Assembly (NCBI GenBank): GCA_041648755.1
Contig: JBAZOJ010000051.1
Location: 1-17,185, forward strand
Direction: 5' to 3'
Length of the DNA stretch: 17,185 nt
From: JBAZOJ01 sp041648755
Lineage (GTDB): Bacteria; Planctomycetota; B143-G9
Part shown: positions 15,801-17,185 of the stretch, piece after piece
How the letters are laid out: the number at the start of each line of letters is the position of its first letter
Numbering within the stretch: position 1 is the first letter of the stretch
Translations under genes and position numbers: made by a program
Notes under the pieces: model-generated
What the model was told of the DNA's origin: nothing
Database searches by the model: none
What the model saw: only the letters and a program-made list of their open reading frames with translations

Positions 15801-16088
15801 GCCGTCCTCGACCTCAAAGACCTGCATCCGGGTGTACTTTCTCACCAATTCGGTGAGGATGCTCTTGTGATCGGGGGCGAGGTGTTGCACCAAAACAAAG
15901 GCCATGCCCGGATCGGAATCGGCAGGCATCCCGGCAAAGAAGGCCTCGAATGCCGCGAGCCCTCCCGCTGACGCGCCGATACCGACGACGGGGAACCCGC
16001 CATTGGGCACGCGGGAGTCCATCGGGACATCGACATCCTGTAATGCCGATACGGGTTCATGCGCCCGTGTCTTACGTGCACGCGCCAT
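12819..16088 (-). CDS. CheB methylesterase-CheR methyltransferase fusion with PAS domains and a C-terminal zinc ribbon (1089 aa)
   Basis: Bifunctional chemoreceptor-modification-type enzyme. Numbering is from ATG 16088. The CheB domain (33-214) keeps its triad: S40 in GIGASAGG, H69 in QHLAPDH and D161 in SGTGSDGTQG. It lacks the usual N-terminal receiver. CheR N-terminal helices lie at about 239-294. The SAM-binding methyltransferase (298-499) has GCSTGEEAYS (339-348), ATDID (370-374) and NLLIYM (445-450). A PAS fold lies at 544-639. A NEEL-repeat coiled coil (678-759) and two more PAS domains (764-874, 880-1008) follow. The C-terminus is a four-cysteine CANCKKIRDDKGYW...CPEC module (C1033, C1036, C1066, C1069). 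ATG 16088 has AAGGAG six bases upstream; the TTG at 16106 has no ribosome site. First gene of the operon. No chemoreceptor, CheA or CheW is visible, so its substrate is unknown; related fusions often accompany PAS kinases rather than flagellar chemotaxis. Confidence 0.95.
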   Translation of the reverse strand: MARARKTRAHEPVSALQDVDVPMDSRVPNGGFPVVGIGASAGGLAAFEAFFAGMPADSDPGMAFVLVQHLAPDHKSILTELVRKYTRMQVFEVEDGMEVKPNCAYIIPPNHDMAFLNGTLQLMEPAAPRGQRLPIDFFFRSLAQDQNEHAICIVLSGTGSDGTQGVRAIKAEGGMVMAQNPDSTEYDGMPRSAIATGLVDYVLPPREMAAQLISYIAHAFGRPPRPSTAPETKAENALKKIFVLLRAQTGHDFSLYKPNTVNRRIERRMAVHQIETLEGYIKYLRQTPAEADALFRDMLIGVTSFYRDTEAFQVLEEQAIPKLFSNKLPGAVIRVWSPGCSTGEEAYSIAMLLQERMEALKQSFRLQVFATDIDSQAIATARAGIYPASIAADISPERLVRFFTAEPDGSAYRIHKSIRDILVFSEQDVIKDPPFSKLDLISCRNLLIYMGVELQKRLIPLFHYALNGGGFLFLGTSETVGEYGDLFAPVDRKLKLYQRKANYLGTHRAAPAQFLPPMTATDAGLPRATAKMAAPAKLPLRDLAERALLQQVAPAAALVQANGDILYLHGRTGLFLEPTAGEVGVNNILKMAREGLCPGLTTALRHASTGQEIVRCPGIKVKTNGKFTAVNLTVRPVTSGPTTTPEQPLFLVILEEAPEQAQKGTPSPQAGENVNEADERIAALTQELRTKDEYLQSTNEELETANEELKSSNEEMQSVNEELQSTNEELETSKEELQSINEELATVNAELQTKVVDLSRANNDMNNLLSGTGIATVFVDHQLRILRFTPTATAIINLILSDVGRPVSHIVSNLVGYDQLIVDVRAVLDSLIPKEVEVQTCGGEWYTMRILPYRTLDNVIEGAVITFVNITETKKAREALRETRAILQAALDQSQAGIAIGDAPHGLLRYVNDAGLLIRGGDRQSVVNGVGVDKYVSAWQMMDLDSRPMEAEEVPLARAIMFGETCSREFVIRRNVGEDRIVLAKAAPIKDDNGKVVAGIMVFLDITESKQAEQALHLAFDQIKTLRGILPICANCKKIRDDKGYWNQVDVFVRDHTEAEFSHGLCPECTAKLYPDFRQPNTADDTKAP

Positions 16089-16089
16089 A

Positions 16090-16100
16090 ATCTTCTCCTT
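16090..16100 (-). promoter_or_regulatory. Shine-Dalgarno of the CheB-CheR gene that decides the start
   Basis: On the minus strand AAGGAG is followed by AAGATT and then the ATG at 16088. This spacing is good, whereas the in-frame TTG 18 bases further upstream has no purine-rich site before it. Confidence 0.7.
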
Positions 16101-16183
16101 GCTCAAGAACAGAATTCATACAGTCCCGAAGGCCAGGAATTCTTACCACAAACGACCGAGACACACGAACAGCGGACAGACAA

Positions 16184-16295
16184 ACGGCCATTAACCGCCA
16201 AGCCGCCAAGTCGAGTTGGGCGAGACCCGCCTCAGGAGGGTTCGCCAAGAACAGCCTTGCCAAGGCAGTGCAGCCGAAGGCCAAGAGTTTCTACC
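16184..16295 (+). repeat. Composite repeat block mirrored at 4092-4277
   Basis: Three segments match the intergenic region on the other side of the operon in reverse orientation: 16184-16203 with 4157-4176 (20/20), 16241-16262 with 4092-4113 (22/22) and 16258-16295 with 4240-4277 (35/38 by eye). Segment order is not fully collinear, so this is a shuffled copy rather than a simple duplication. Confidence 0.8.
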
Positions 16296-16411
16296 GTGGC
16301 GACCCGATATGCACGAACAGCGGAAAGGGCTTTCGTAGGGGCAATTTCCCAATGGGACGACCGTGTTAGTGGGTTGCTTCGGTGCGCCCGCTCGAATTGC
16401 CCGGGCCCTGA

Positions 16412-16430
16412 AGCGGTGGAATACACCGCT
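16412..16430 (+). repeat. Small hairpin within a separate intergenic element
   Basis: AGCGGTG (16412-16418) and CACCGCT (16424-16430) form a perfect 7-bp stem with a 5-nt GAATA loop. Just upstream, GGGCAATT (16339-16346) and AATTGCCC (16395-16402) are an 8-bp inverted pair. There is no T tract, so a terminator is unlikely. It may be a fragment of a dispersed miniature element. Confidence 0.5.
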
Positions 16431-16513
16431 GAATTCACAACGAGAAGCGGACGGGTGCTGCCAAGGCATATCTACTATTACAGAATACCCCAGATTGAGA
16501 GCTTAAGACGACT

Positions 16514-16969
16514 TTGTTGGGCAGAGGGAACGGACAACCCTGTCCGAGCCTGTCGAACGGAGGATCTCTTTACCACGAAACACACGAAATACACGAAAAG
16601 GTTCTGTACAAAGAAGAGAGCTACGCCATTCAAGGGGCAGTTTTTGAGGTGTACGGCGAACTGGGCAGCGGGTTTCTGGAAGCCGTGTATCAGGAATGCC
16701 TCGAACGCGAATTCCGGAGGGTAGGTGTCCCCTTCAGAAGCAATGTAGAGCTATCGCTAACCTATAAGGGCGAAACGCTTCTGCAGACCTACAGACCCGA
16801 TTTTATCTGCTTCGAGAGAATCATCGTCGAGTTGAAGGCAGTCAAAGAGACTTCCGCCGAGCATCGCGCACAGATCTTCAACTACTTGAAGGCTACGGGA
16901 TTGCGCTTGGGCCTGCTGATCAACTTCGGTCATTTTCCGAAAGCGACGGTCGAACGGATTATTGTCTGA
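16514..16969 (+). CDS. GxxExxY family protein (PD-(D/E)XK-like fold), start uncertain
   Basis: The core begins at about L31 (LYKEESY), matching the usual family N-terminus and length of about 120-125 residues. The signature GFLEAVY fits GxxExxY (G53, E56, Y59). Nuclease-like residues are present: D96 in YRPDF, E106 and K108 in VELKAV, and a QxxxY motif (Q120, Y124). Together these match the PD-(D/E)XK pattern of PF13366-type proteins; enzymatic activity is not established to my knowledge. At the position where the family usually starts there is GTT-CTG instead of ATG. The open frame reaches TTG 16514 with no good ribosome site, and in between it reads through a family B repeat (HETHEIHE, residues 21-28). 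A GGAGG at 16559-16563 has no standard start codon at proper spacing. It either uses a rare start or has lost its start. It is divergent from the operon; no partner gene is visible. Confidence 0.7.
   Translation: MLGRGNGQPCPSLSNGGSLYHETHEIHEKVLYKEESYAIQGAVFEVYGELGSGFLEAVYQECLEREFRRVGVPFRSNVELSLTYKGETLLQTYRPDFICFERIIVELKAVKETSAEHRAQIFNYLKATGLRLGLLINFGHFPKATVERIIV
16571..16597 (+). repeat. Family B tandem repeat fused to the GxxExxY reading frame
   Basis: TACCACGAAA followed by ACACGAA-type 9-bp units lies directly before the conserved GxxExxY coding body. It matches the array at 4217-4243 (reverse strand) at 26 of 27 positions. Because the period is a multiple of three, the repeat stays open in frame and encodes HET-HE-type residues. 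Confidence 0.85.
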
Positions 16970-17093
16970 GCCGGACGTGTCCGCCTCTGTTCTTATGCCT
17001 ATTCCGTGGCTATTTCCTTTGCTCTCTGGCCGCGACTGCCTCTTCTACGTTCGTGTATGGAGCAGGGTCCTGCTATGTAGTCGTTTGTCAAGT
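16970..17093. repeat. Intergenic stretch with a repeat fragment
   Basis: Positions 17027-17056 match 4194-4223 at 27 of 30 positions by eye, in the same orientation, ending in the TTCGTGT that opens a family B array but then breaking off. A related core (GTGGCCGCGCCTGCCT) also occurs at 4342-4357. Nothing else recognisable lies here. Confidence 0.65.
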
Positions 17094-17185
17094 ATGCCTC
17101 GAAACAGGGATGTGGTCAAGCTCGTAGATCCGCGCATTCTGCTATTCGATCTTGCCCCGTTGCCGGGAGCAGACCATTTTTCCGA
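17094..17185 (+). CDS. Possible start of a gene running off the right edge (30 codons visible)
   Basis: An ATG at 17094 opens a frame with no stop to the window end. The visible peptide (MPRNRDVVKLVDPRILLFDL, then about ten more residues) looks protein-like. No clear Shine-Dalgarno precedes it, and the opposite strand is also open over most of the same bases, so this is weak. I cannot assign a family from 30 residues. Confidence 0.25.
   Translation, partial: MPRNRDVVKLVDPRILLFDLAPLPGADHFS

Larger units (their letters stand above)
16107..16513. repeat. Repeat-rich intergenic region upstream of the operon, with no gene
   Basis: No credible gene lies here. Holdings in order: a degenerate family B array (16144-16170); family A copies (16184-16209); a block identical to the inverted 4092-4113 (16241-16262); a block near-identical to the inverted 4240-4277 (16258-16295); a 13-bp direct repeat CACGAACAGCGGA (16164-16176 and 16312-16324); and a separate hairpin-bearing element (16338-16430). 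The operon promoter should lie here, but I could not find a convincing -35/-10 pair. Confidence 0.75.

Noticed and set aside
16089..16106. TTG start for the CheB-CheR fusion, six codons upstream of the ATG
   Set aside because: No Shine-Dalgarno precedes the TTG, whereas AAGGAG is well placed before the ATG at 16088.
4092..16295. Composite transposon carrying the operon
   Set aside because: Inverted blocks are present, but there is no transposase, integrase or target-site duplication, and the block order is not collinear; kept only as an observation of bracketing repeats.
16059..16724. 221-codon plus-strand frame overlapping the start of the CheB-CheR gene and the GxxExxY gene
   Set aside because: It crosses the intergenic repeats and overlaps the GxxExxY body in another frame; the GxxExxY frame carries the conserved motifs.

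Overview
This 17.2 kb window comes from a moderately GC-rich bacterium. It is dominated by very large, multi-domain, apparently soluble signal-transduction proteins. Intergenic DNA carries short degenerate repeat families (cores CCGCCAAG, ACACGAA, GAATGAACGC), and one such repeat runs into a GxxExxY-family gene. I associate that combination with environmental Planctomycetota, Verrucomicrobiota, Lentisphaerota and related lineages. This placement is inference; there is no rRNA or marker gene to fix it.

Layout: (1) 3-3161 (+) is a hybrid histidine kinase, PAS-GAF-PAS-HisKA-HATPase-REC-REC-Hpt, cut at its 5' end by the window edge. (2) 3304-3731 (+) is a compact transcription unit with an extended -10 promoter, a strong Shine-Dalgarno, a GTG-started 110-residue orphan gene, and a terminator hairpin whose loop is the stop codon. 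(3) 3740-3815 (-) is tRNA-Ala(CGC) with its own promoter, converging on the same bidirectional terminator. (4) 3860-4526 is non-coding and packed with four families of short repeats. (5) 4514-16088 (-) is a probable four-gene operon. In transcription order it encodes a CheB-CheR-PAS-zinc-ribbon fusion, a 583-residue PAS histidine kinase with a receiver, a 943-residue PAS/GAF protein with no transmitter, and a 1164-residue REC-PAS3-GAF-kinase-REC protein. (6) 16107-16513 is a second repeat-rich intergenic region sharing blocks with region 4 in inverted orientation. (7) 16514-16969 (+) is a GxxExxY/PD-(D/E)XK protein with no standard start codon at the family's usual position. (8) 16970-17185 holds another repeat fragment and possibly the first codons of a gene continuing to the right.

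Working together: the operon joins a chemotaxis-type methylesterase/methyltransferase fusion to two paralogous kinases and a kinase-less sensor array. I see no membrane segment in any of the five large proteins, and no DNA-binding or cyclic-di-GMP output domain. The system therefore looks like a cytoplasmic sensory complex whose receivers pass signals among themselves or to partners encoded elsewhere. The 583-residue kinase is a mosaic: its N-terminus is paralogous to the start of the 943-residue protein and its C-terminal half to the end of the 1164-residue kinase. This suggests duplication with internal deletion inside the operon. The most unusual structural feature is that the operon is bracketed by inverted copies of the same intergenic repeat blocks.
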